Below, one piece after another: positions 9,901 through 18,260 of a DNA stretch of 21,472 bases. Numbering within the stretch: the stretch's first letter is position 1; each line of letters begins with the position of its first letter. The notes under the pieces were generated by a model. It worked only from the letters and a program-made list of their open reading frames with translations. It had not been told where the DNA came from and made no database searches. The stretch covers positions 1-21,472 of the forward strand of contig JAADVB010000281.1 of the NCBI GenBank assembly GCA_023334545.1. Reading direction: 5' to 3'. A program made the position numbers and the translations under genes. The DNA comes from Salisapilia sapeloensis (lineage: Eukaryota; Oomycota; Peronosporomycetes; Peronosporales; Salisapiliaceae).

Positions 9901-11004
9901 CTACTTTAAGGTGTGCTTTAATGGACTGCACATTGACGGTACCTGGATGCCTGGTAGCACAGGCGTTGGAAGCTTTAATAGAGGAGATAGTGGCTGTTCT
10001 GCCATTTTGGCTACGACTTGTCGCTTTTTAGGACTCGGCGCACTGACGACGTTGGTCAAGGTAGCTATCGTGACCCGCCGGTATCCTCCCCCCACTCGCT
10101 TCATCACCCCTTTCGGTCGTGTCGGCTTGCGCACCTCGACATCATTCAGGTTACCATCCTCTTTCTGAATTTTCACTACTGGAGTTGCGATCGGACTGTC
10201 CTCCACTTTCTCTTTCTCTTCCTCTGAACTTGATGGACTCAAAACCTCATCTGGTACGACTAAAGGAGTGACAGGTTCTTCTTCTTCTTCATCTTCTTCA
10301 TTGACTTCCAACTCAGCAATATCCACTTCTGGTATGGATGTGTATGCTACTGGTGTCAACTCCAGTTGCTCGAGCTTTCTCCTCTCCTGTCGTTTCCGAG
10401 TATGTCTCTGGAGAACCACGGCAGCGTTCTCCTTTTCTTTCATTGCTTCCTCTAGTCGCTTTGCCTTCTCCCTTTTCAATGTCGACTGTCGAACAAAGCG
10501 CTGGATTGTTCGTGAAGAGTCATTTCTCTTCATTTGCTCCCTCCTTGCGCGACAAACTTTTCGAGCAAGAACACCTCGAGTAATTCGCTGGACATTCGTT
10601 GCAGCATCGATCTCTCGTTCTTGCTGCCTCTGTTCCTTAAGCGCTTGCTGATGTAACCAAGCTCGTTGATTACGTTCCATCTCTCGCTCCTTTCGACGTT
10701 GTCGTCTGCGAATGTCTTCCGCTTGCAATTGTTCTCGCATTTTCGCAGCTCTCTCAGCCTGTTCCTTTGCTAACTGCATCTTCTTCTCTTGTCTCTCGAG
10801 TATCCGTCCAAAGTTCTCCATGGACGAGTTTTCAAACGTAAAGCCATGGAAATGGTTGGTAAACTTGTTATTACGACGATGATCAAAGACGTTCATGTTC
10901 CGATACGAGTCGAGTTGAACGCCCACATTTGCCGGTCGAGCAGTGAGGAGCGGTAGATGAAGGACAGACGTATCACTGCCTTCGGCTTGACGATTCTCAT
11001 TCAT
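9901..11004 (-). CDS. IQ-motif coiled-coil protein
   Basis: Intronless, 367 residues. Residues 63-135 are a highly charged Glu/Arg/Gln/Lys helix, probably a coiled coil. Three IQ-type calmodulin-binding repeats follow: near 134-150 (ATNVQRITRGVLARK), 163-178 (SRTIQRFVRQSTLKR) and 194-208 (AVVLQRHTRKRQERR). The middle one fits best; the others deviate at the central Gly. The region around 230-275 is acidic and Ser-rich, and the C-terminus is Pro/Ser-rich and basic, so probably disordered. No motor or enzyme domain is present, so a calmodulin-binding scaffold is the most that can be said. It converges with TDP1 (79 bases between stops) and lies 79 bases downstream of SHQ1 on the same strand. 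I do not recognise a named orthologue. Confidence 0.75.
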   Translation of the reverse strand: MNENRQAEGSDTSVLHLPLLTARPANVGVQLDSYRNMNVFDHRRNNKFTNHFHGFTFENSSMENFGRILERQEKKMQLAKEQAERAAKMREQLQAEDIRRRQRRKEREMERNQRAWLHQQALKEQRQQEREIDAATNVQRITRGVLARKVCRARREQMKRNDSSRTIQRFVRQSTLKREKAKRLEEAMKEKENAAVVLQRHTRKRQERRKLEQLELTPVAYTSIPEVDIAELEVNEEDEEEEEPVTPLVVPDEVLSPSSSEEEKEKVEDSPIATPVVKIQKEDGNLNDVEVRKPTRPKGVMKRVGGGYRRVTIATLTNVVSAPSPKKRQVVAKMAEQPLSPLLKLPTPVLPGIQVPSMCSPLKHTLK

Positions 11005-11083
11005 ACTTCAAAAGTGTCTAGAACAAGCGCCAACGGGATCCAACCTGCCATCTTAGTCTGGAAACATGGCTTCTATTAATAGT

Positions 11084-12606
11084 TTACGACTCTTCTTCCT
11101 CTTCTTCTGAGTCACTAGATGCTTCGGACGAGCTATCACTATCTTCCTCCACCTCTCCTTTCACTTTCTTCTCCATTTCTTCTAGCGCCCATCCAGTGCT
11201 CTCCTTGGTGAAGCGAGAGATAGCATCTCTCAACTCCTTTGCGACTTGCAGAAAGCGATCTTCTTCCAGACACTGGACCCAGACACAATAGTCTTGGATG
11301 TAAAGTGTGTTTAGCAGATACTGCGTCTCGGACTTTTCAACGATACGATACAAATCTAAGAGTACACGTAGCACCATTCGTTTCCCACGTTCCAAGATGG
11401 CGAGTGTTTCATCCAATACACGTCTGGCCAGATCGAACTGACGTAAGAGAGGGAAGGAGATCATGCGACGGACACCGGATCGAACGACATCATCTAGATT
11501 TGCCGTCGAGTCCAGCCATGAGAGAGTTGGACTGACGATACTAGCTGTCCATGTAGACTCGATGTTACTTTCTCCTTGTGTTGTCAAGTGGTCGTACGTG
11601 TATCCGATGAGGATGTCGACGAGTCCTCCGAGTAGAACAGCTTCTTCTCTACTTCCTTTCTCGATTAAATATTCTTTTCGAGGAAGACGTAGGAGAAGTT
11701 CTTGGTCGTCTTCTGAAAATAAGTCGGTGGACTCTTTGGCGGTGTCTTGTATCTGCAGTGTCTGTAGCTGTTCGCTCAAGCCTTTCGTCCGAACGACGGG
11801 GTATTTCGTCCAAAACGGCGTGTACTCCATGGCCATGGTAAAGTACGGATCTTCATCCTGACCCATGTAATCCATCAAGTAGTGTTCAATGTCGAATTGC
11901 TCTTCTTCCGCCGCCTGACGCAATCTTCGTCGTTCATCCTGATGCAGATTATCTGGATCCGGGTTGGAAACAATCTCGGAAACTGCGCCGTGCCAAGCAC
12001 GGAAGAATTCAGAGTAGGCGTTGTTGAAACCGTAGGACGGTTTCAAGTCCGTCACGTGAATCGAGTCGGTCTTATGGTCTTCATACAGTGTCTGCTTTTG
12101 CTCTAGATTTAGTAGACTGTCATCCGTCTGTGGCTTTGTTGCTGTTTCTTCTGTAAATGTTGATTCCTTGTCTCCATCCTGTGACGTCGGTGAAGAGATG
12201 ACTTCAATGAGCGAACTCTTCGGTTCTGGTGTCGCCAATGGGTTTGGACGTGGTTGGATTAGAAGCTTGGTGAGCATGTCGAGGTCTTCGAAGTGCTGGC
12301 CAGGCATCTCCTTTGGCAAGTGAACTGTGATGGTGCCATTCTCCTACTTGATATGTGAGTCGTGCTAGTCGTAGATAATGTGATGCATGACGATTTTACC
12401 TTGTTCGGGTCATAGACTGCTTTGGCATTGTCGTCATCGACTACGGCGTGAGGGAACTCGAGCTTAAGCAAGTACGGTTTGCAGTAGAACATAAAGTGGG
12501 AGCCATCAACAGTGAACTCCATGTCCGAGACACGGACGTACGGCACGTGCACATGGACGTAGACAAAGTTCTCATCTTGCGAGACGTTAAATCGAGGCGT
12601 GGACAT
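11084..12606 (-). CDS. SHQ1: SHQ1, H/ACA ribonucleoprotein assembly chaperone
   Basis: Join of 12606-12400 and 12343-11084, 488 residues; the 56-nt intron (12399-12344) is GT..TAG, phase 0, and joins VYDPNK to ENGTITVHLPKE as in human SHQ1 (YDADKGIFTIRLPKE). SHQ1 binds newly made dyskerin (NAP57/Cbf5) as an RNA mimic before H/ACA RNP assembly. Residues 1-90 form the CS-like domain (SQDENFVYVHVHVPYVRVSD, FYCKPYLLKLEFP), followed by PGQHFEDLDMLTKLL. The C-terminal SHQ1 domain shows HYLMDYMGQDE, LVDILIGYTYDHLTTQGESN, the ESTW/SPTLSWLDS block and LYIQDYCVWVQCLEE. The protein ends in an acidic Ser/Glu tail. The start is the Met of MSTPRFNVSQ, aligning with the usual SHQ1 N-terminus. It is divergent from the PB1-UBA gene. 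Confidence 0.93.
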
Positions 12607-13138
12607 TTTGAAAATGCTTCTAGACCAGTAAGGAGCAGCCAATGAACGGAGGATGCATATCAGATGCAACCAATGAACCGTCTGACAATGGCGGGAAACG
12701 TGCGACCCCATTGGCGATATTAGCAGCATGCTCGTGCGTGTGTGACCTGGCTTTACGCGTCTGTTTTCTATCCACTGTGGGGAGAGAATAAGCAGCGACT
12801 GATAAGCGGAAGAAAACGGTGCCAGTTACACTGCCATCTTCTGCGAAAGCACAGCGTGGGCTCACAACGATGGGATCTTTCCCTTGAGCGCCACTTTCGC
12901 ATATTTCTTCATATCTTTATGTCCGGGATCCAGCACAATCCTTGAAGCTACGCAGAAGAAGCGACCACAGATCACGCTTCGACTTTGTATCTTCAGCAGT
13001 CACCCGACTGTCTTTTTCTTGCAATTCTCGAAAGAAGTTCGAGCTGTAACGGTTGCTAGAACACAACTCGTTCGATTCCTATCTGTTCATTTTTCAATCC
13101 GACCTCGAGCACTCAAGCGCAACTTTTCTCTACGTATT
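12607..13138. promoter_or_regulatory. Divergent promoter region between SHQ1 and the PB1-UBA gene
   Basis: This 532-base gap separates two start codons facing away from each other. It holds CCAAT boxes at 12639-12643 and 12670-12674 and an inverted one (ATTGG) at 12710-12714. The two direct boxes sit in near-identical 12-mers (12638-12649 and 12669-12680) spaced 31 bases, about three helical turns. Between them and the third box is GCGGGAAAC at 12691-12699, which matches an E2F-type site. An initiator-like element is at 13085. The PB1-UBA frame is open upstream of its ATG, but that stretch lacks coding character. Confidence 0.4.
13085..13100 (+). promoter_or_regulatory. Oomycete initiator-like element
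   Basis: GTTCATTTTTCAATCC matches GCTCATTYYNCAWTTT at 13 of 16 positions by eye, including the whole TCATT-YY-N-CA core. It lies 38 bases before the ATG at 13139 and argues against starting the protein at any upstream in-frame ATG. Confidence 0.5.
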
Positions 13139-13981
13139 ATGGACCCGATCACCGTCAAACTTTCCTGCGGACAAGAAGTTCATCGTCTCTCGGTCTCGAG
13201 CGATGAACTGAACATGAACTGGTTTGTCCGCCAAGTCAATGACCTCTTCAACCCGGGTTCCGCACGCCTGAACTCGTGGGTACTCTTGTACACGGACGAT
13301 GAAGGCGAAGAAATCACGGTCAGCATGGAGCACGAGATCGAGGAAGCGTGCCGCGTCCAGTACCGGATGAACGAAAATTCGAATGCGCCGCTCCGATTCC
13401 GCGTCGGGACGCCCCGTCCCACTTGGTCGGCCAGTCAGTTCAGCATGGAACCACTGATTCACGCGATGCAAGAGCTTTCTGCACGCGTCTCTCGCCTTGC
13501 AGAGAACACTCGGGACAGCTTCCGTTCCAGCGTTTATGTGGAACGTGGCCGTGAGTCACTTGCTGCTTCGTCTGTCCAAACTCGTCGCGCATTTACGAAC
13601 GCAGGTGCGCGTCTTCGTCAAGCGAGCTCTGTCGTTGCAGGTGAGATCTCGGGCCTCCGTCGTCGCACACGCAATGGATCTCGGGACGGCTCAGTGGATG
13701 AAAAGGAGTCGTTCTTGGGCGACAAGAGTGGTGCGACGGAATCAGAGGATGAGACGTGGGAAAAGCTGGGTGCTGCACCTGCCCATGCGGAATCCAAACC
13801 GGCTGAGACTGTCGAAGCCAAAGACCAGGTTGAAGAAGACACTGCGAGCGATGATTTGAACGTCCAGATTGGCACGATCCGCGCCATTGCCCCGGATGTC
13901 GAAGTCGCTCGTTGCCGTGAACTTCTTGAAAAGCACAATGGCAATGTGGAAGCCGTCCTTGTCGAATTGACGGACAAGTAA
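13139..13981 (+). CDS. PB1 / LIR / UBA-CUE protein, p62/NBR1-like autophagy receptor candidate
   Basis: Intronless, 280 residues. Residues 3-90 are a PB1 domain with the basic-face Lys (K7, ITVKLSCGQEVHRL) and an acidic OPCA loop (YTDDEGEEIT, 51-60), so it could polymerise head to tail like p62. Residues 243-279 form a small three-helix UBA/CUE-like ubiquitin-binding domain (RAIAPDVEVARCRELLEKHN, then GNVEAVLVEL). Between them an acidic segment carries W207-x-x-L210 (ESEDETWEKL), a textbook LC3-interacting motif preceded by acidic residues. This order (PB1, LIR, UBA) is that of SQSTM1/p62 and NBR1, but the ZZ finger and the NBR1 FW domain are absent and the length is well short of human p62 (440). 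The start is chosen where PB1 begins; the frame is open for another 85 codons upstream. Receptor function is inferred from architecture only. Confidence 0.8.
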   Translation: MDPITVKLSCGQEVHRLSVSSDELNMNWFVRQVNDLFNPGSARLNSWVLLYTDDEGEEITVSMEHEIEEACRVQYRMNENSNAPLRFRVGTPRPTWSASQFSMEPLIHAMQELSARVSRLAENTRDSFRSSVYVERGRESLAASSVQTRRAFTNAGARLRQASSVVAGEISGLRRRTRNGSRDGSVDEKESFLGDKSGATESEDETWEKLGAAPAHAESKPAETVEAKDQVEEDTASDDLNVQIGTIRAIAPDVEVARCRELLEKHNGNVEAVLVELTDK

Positions 13982-15094
13982 TCGACGGTATTTTATTGGT
14001 GACGACGCCGAGCGTCATCGCTTATTTCGACCTCGGCACTCTTTTCCATACTGTGTGATGTGTTCTCTTCGCTTTTTAGCACGAGCTTTGTGACGATAAG
14101 GAAGGAGCAAACTTGCAAATAGCAAGAAACACGATGTCCAATTCAATTCATTATGTCTTCGATCGATTTTACAGTATATCCCCATGATTGCTTCTACTGG
14201 TGTATCAGTGGCATGGTGAATCTTCACGACCATCTTAGGCAATCGAGTTTATTTCTCGAGCCTCCATTTTACTCACGGTATTCGGAGTAATGTGTCCGTT
14301 GGGCAGACGAGACGTACAACTGTCTGGATGTCCTACCTGTAATGCCTAAAACATCACTTTGCTCCTAGATATTCCGTGCACGTTATGGATGATAACACAA
14401 ATGAGAAATACAAGCGCTGCATGCTACTATAGCTATCATGGACTTGCTTGTTGTAGAAGTACTTGAGCGTAGCGAGAAGAATCCTTTTATCGATCTTGAC
14501 ACTTGATTTATTCGTCCTATTGCAACCGCCAAGCGTTACCAGTAACCCAGCAAAATTTAAATGACAAAACATGAAAATTTGGCATCATGAGCCGATTAGA
14601 GAGTCGTACTCTTTTGTATTCTTCACTTTCTACGTGGATGCATACGTGGCTGGGTACCACCTCTCCGTGCAAAGTCATGTTAACATGACGCATGATTTAT
14701 ATGAAAATTTATCATCGTATCCGCATCACTCCACTTGTGCTAGCTATCGATCTTATTTCTAGTTCACATTGGATATGCTATTTCCGATGATGCATGCCTC
14801 TAGGGTGATATATTCGAATCAATTTCGGCTTAAGACCACAGAGATGCCGCTTTTAACGTGCACGGTTGATTGCGTGTTACATTGCATGCATGACGCACGC
14901 ACTCCCACTCTTCAATAGAGCTTTAATCAGAGAAACTTGCAATACTTCAAGTGAAGAAACAATTGATTTCTTATCTACTTTGTCGTTCCTCGACATTCTA
15001 TCGCATTAAAAGGTCTTTGTTATGATCTGTCCTCTTTTAGCTCTGCAACATGACACTGATGCCCTGCAACCACTGCAAAGCTCATGGTAAGTCC
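13982..15094. other. Gene-poor 1.1 kb region
   Basis: No frame here has recognisable similarity. The longest candidates are a 72-codon minus-strand frame with one hydrophobic stretch (14231-14015), a 71-72-codon minus frame at 14569-14354 and a 63-codon plus frame at 14571-14762. None has convincing composition or a partner exon. A short imperfect hairpin (8-bp stem with one mismatch, 3-base loop) lies at 14001-14019, 20 bases after the PB1-UBA stop, in its presumed 3' UTR. No tRNA or snoRNA box pattern was found by eye. Confidence 0.5.
14015..14233 (-). CDS. Doubtful small ORF with one hydrophobic segment
   Basis: A 72-codon frame from the ATG at 14233. It has a hydrophobic stretch near residues 35-45 (CFLLFASLLLP) followed by a strongly basic tail (RHKARAKKRREH). 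This could be a small single-pass membrane protein, or chance. No homologue is recognised, and it overlaps the likely 3' UTR of the PB1-UBA gene on the other strand. Confidence 0.15.
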   Translation of the reverse strand: MVVKIHHATDTPVEAIMGIYCKIDRRHNELNWTSCFLLFASLLLPYRHKARAKKRREHITQYGKECRGRNKR

Positions 15095-18072
15095 TTAACG
15101 TATAGACGCCTTGGATGTCAAGTTAGACGTCTGCTTTGCGCCCAGCACTGCTTGCTTGGGCACAGACATTGATCCATGTGGAGCTCCATTCCGAGTAGGT
15201 AGTGGAGACACAGCTGGAGAACCAGACATACTTTGAGGTGAGTTCCCACTGACAGCTACATTTTGCTTTGCTGATCCAAGCGCGACATTTCGGCATCTCG
15301 AGGCAAAATTGAGTGAACAGAGTGTCTCCCATGCATTCCATTGTACAGGACTAATGTTCACAAACATAAGCGCTTTTGAGCCTCCACTAAGCGAGTCTTG
15401 AAGCAGGAATGTCAGCTTTGAGTTCCGGTAAGGCACATGCTTACTACCGGACGCAAGTGCAGCAATCACGTCCCCAAGCGCTGAAAGAGACCTGTTGATG
15501 TTCTGGGCTTCTTTCAACCGTTGCCCAGTAGCAGCAGTCTTCCCCACTCTTTCCGATCCTGCTAAATCAATCAGGTGGAGCTTTGACGAACGAATACGAC
15601 CGTCGTTGGAACTCTTTGTCTCAATTTTGATGGAAACGACAAGATGCGAACGACTGGAGTGCTCATTTACATCGTGAGCACCGACACTGCGGTGCGAGTG
15701 ACCGAGTTTCATCAAATGTACGACGTCATCTTGGCAGTGGACATCCATCTCGGACAAATTCTCAGCGTAGACCCCTGCTTTACCTAAACGCAATTCCAGA
15801 CCAACTTTAGCACCTGTCTTGGTAGGTGATCCGTACGCAGACATATCCTGCAGTAGGTCCACAATCGTTTCGTTATATACTTCTAGAATACTTAGTTTCA
15901 TAGAGCATTCAAAGTTCCCTGATGTGGCACGTTCATCTCGAATAGCAAACAGCTCTTGCAGAGCGCGATAGTTCACACCTCGATCTGTTGCTGTTCCTTC
16001 CATCGTATGCGTCTTACCACTACCTGTTTGTCCGTACGCGAATATACAGACGCTACAAGGATCCGTGAGAATGAGTAACTGCAAGAGATTTTACAGACTA
16101 AGTAAAGCGTACTTGTATCCGTCTAAAGCACTGACGACTAGCTGACGTGTTTGCTCAAAGACATCCGATTGAGAGCTTTCTGGCTGGAACACATGATCGA
16201 ACTCGAACGTGTGCTTTTGACCAGTTCCTTTGTCCGTATCACCATTCACAAGTAACTCCAGACTTTGCATGTCTTCACCTGGAAAGAAGACAGCAGTACT
16301 GTCCTGGTTGCTAGCTTTCTCCGGTGGTTGTATTGGACGCACACGGCAGAAGACTCGAATATTGCCTTGTAGCTCCATCAGACGGTTGTGTAGTTTTCGT
16401 CGACTGTCGACTTCCTTCGAATAGAGCTCAGACAATCTTGCTGTCTCCGCTTTGGCCTTTGCTATCTCCTTCGCAGCCTATGGATACACATTAGTGGCAG
16501 AGCACGTACAACTTTACCTGTGGAAACTTGGATAGCACGTACCTCTTGTTGAGCAAGAGCTCTTCCTTCTTCCTTCGCACGGACAATAAGCTGCTCTTGC
16601 TTACTTATAGTCTCATTCATTTTCTTGAGCTCTTCTTTGCTCTGAAGAACCTCGTGCTCCAATTGTTCCACTCGTTCCGTAATCGCTTTCTTCTCCTTCT
16701 CTCGATTTCGTAGTTCCTGCGCTAGAGCCTGTCCACGAGTCTTCATGTCTGTCAGTTGAACTGTCATTGCTTCTTTCTGCTTTGTAGCGGCTTCTTCCAC
16801 TTCGTTCTTTTCAGCTTTGATTTGGTCTAGTGCCTTCTTCATTTCCAAAACTCGCTGCTTTTCCTGTTCTAGTCCAGCCGTTTGGGCACTTTGCGTCTCG
16901 TTTTTATAGTCGTCCAAACTCTGCTTTGCTTCCCTTAACTCTTGTTGGTAGCTATCCAACTTTTGTTGTAAATTTCCATTCGCCTCTTTCTCTTCCATGA
17001 GCTTTTTGTCTTTGCTCGCAAGTTCGTCTTGTAGTTCTTTTACCTGGGACTCGTTGCTTGTTTGATCGGCTGTAGAATGCTTTAAGTCCGCTCGTAATGT
17101 CTGAATTTGTTGCTGGGAAGCGCGGAGGTCGTTAATCAGCTTGTCTCGTTGGACCTTCATGGCGTCCAACTCAATCGACGACGACGCGAATCCTTCCTTA
17201 GATTCGGCTTTGTTTTCGTCTGCATCCGTTCGAGCTTCCAATTCATTTCGAGCTCGAATAAGTGCCTTCTTCATCTTTTTATTTGCCTCGCGACCGTCAT
17301 TTTCTTTCTTCAACGCATCCGTGAGCTGCTCCGACAATGACCTCAAGTCTTCTTCCATTTGTTCTTTTTCATCTCGAAGGCTGTCAATAGTAGCTTTCTC
17401 TTTTCCTAGCTGTGCTTTTAAAGTTTCCACTTCCTCTGTAAGCTCTTGTACAACTGCATCATGATTGTCTTGTTCTTTCGGTTCCTGGATATGCCCAGCT
17501 TGTGTCATAGATGAGCTTGCCCACGTTACTCGACGATGGTTTTGACTCGATGGAAACGATGATACATCATGAGCATTACTTTCCAACTTCTTACGTCGTA
17601 GGTTTTGGAATAACTGTCGAAATTGGTCATCCGAAGGATGTTCCCATCGACTCTCACCGGTAACCTCGTTATAGTAGTATGGCTGCTCAGTTTCATCTTC
17701 CGCAATATGGTACCATCCGTCCGGAAGCGGTGCTACGAGAGACTCGCGAGCAATCCACAGGTACTCAGCATCATTAATAGGGTCGATGCCTAACCGAAGT
17801 GCGTGCTCTTCGACGCCAGCCTGAAACAGCTCAGGGTCCGCTGCTTCCATGCGAGCAGACTCCTCTCCAGAGGCTAAAGGTACCTGAAGGTCGTACTCTT
17901 CAAAGTTATCGTATTGTTCAAAATATTCAAAACCGAGTGAATTCGTAGCTGCTTTCGCTTCCTGATCATAGGATGCAGTATCTGGAGATACCACGGAAGC
18001 CTTCACTTCCTCCTCTTCATCCGAATCACTTCCTTCGAATGCCAAACTCAATAGATTATTGCTCTCCGCCAT
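15095..18072 (-). CDS. Kinesin-14 (C-terminal motor) with N-terminal CEP164-type WW module
   Basis: Join of 18072-16543, 16477-16113 and 16052-15095, 950 residues; introns of 65 and 60 nt, both GT..TAG, the second restoring DGYNVCIFAYGQTGSGKT. Minus-end-directed kinesin-14 is inferred from the C-terminal motor preceded by the family's neck (RRKLHNRLMELQGNIRVFCR, about 536-554). The motor shows P-loop GQTGSGKT (639-646), switch I NEHSSRSH (761-768) and switch II DLAGSE (794-799), and ends in a Ser-rich tail. Residues about 205-530 are coiled coil. The N-terminus is acidic, then residues 86-160 carry a WW domain (W120, YYYN, W143, P146) preceded by LGIDPINDAEYLWIARESLV. That helix plus WW arrangement is the one at the start of the centriolar distal-appendage protein CEP164, so basal-body or axonemal targeting is plausible. 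It is 188 bases from the divergent carboxypeptidase gene. Confidence 0.9.
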
Positions 18073-18229
18073 TCTACTTGCAATTTATTGTTTCAAGCGA
18101 CGCATGGACACTTGGGCATAACGGACAAAAAGGTCGATCCACCATCTCCAGTTTATCCAACCTTTCAAGATAGTGTACCTGCCTTATCGAAAATCCGTGG
18201 GCAGGATTTCCAGCTCTAGTGGGTGAAGA

Positions 18230-18245
18230 GCTCATTTATTGATAT
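18230..18245 (+). promoter_or_regulatory. Oomycete initiator-like element
   Basis: GCTCATTTATTGATAT carries the first eight consensus bases of the oomycete initiator (GCTCATTY) exactly; the 3' half is weaker. It lies 15 bases before the carboxypeptidase ATG, in the short divergent gap shared with the kinesin gene. Confidence 0.45.
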
Positions 18246-18260
18246 ACTTCGTCACTAGAA

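Noticed and set aside
10268-10651. Ser-rich plus-strand frame opposite the IQ protein
   Set aside because: It is the complement of Glu/Arg-rich codons in the IQ/coiled-coil gene.
12884-13138. N-terminal extension of the PB1-UBA protein by 85 residues
   Set aside because: The frame is open, but an initiator-like element lies inside it, the composition is not gene-like, and PB1 starts exactly at the ATG at 13139.
13982-15094. tRNA or box C/D snoRNA in the gene-poor interval
   Set aside because: No B-box GGTTCGANTCC-like or paired C/D boxes were found by eye; isolated GATGATG and TTCGAATC strings lack partners.
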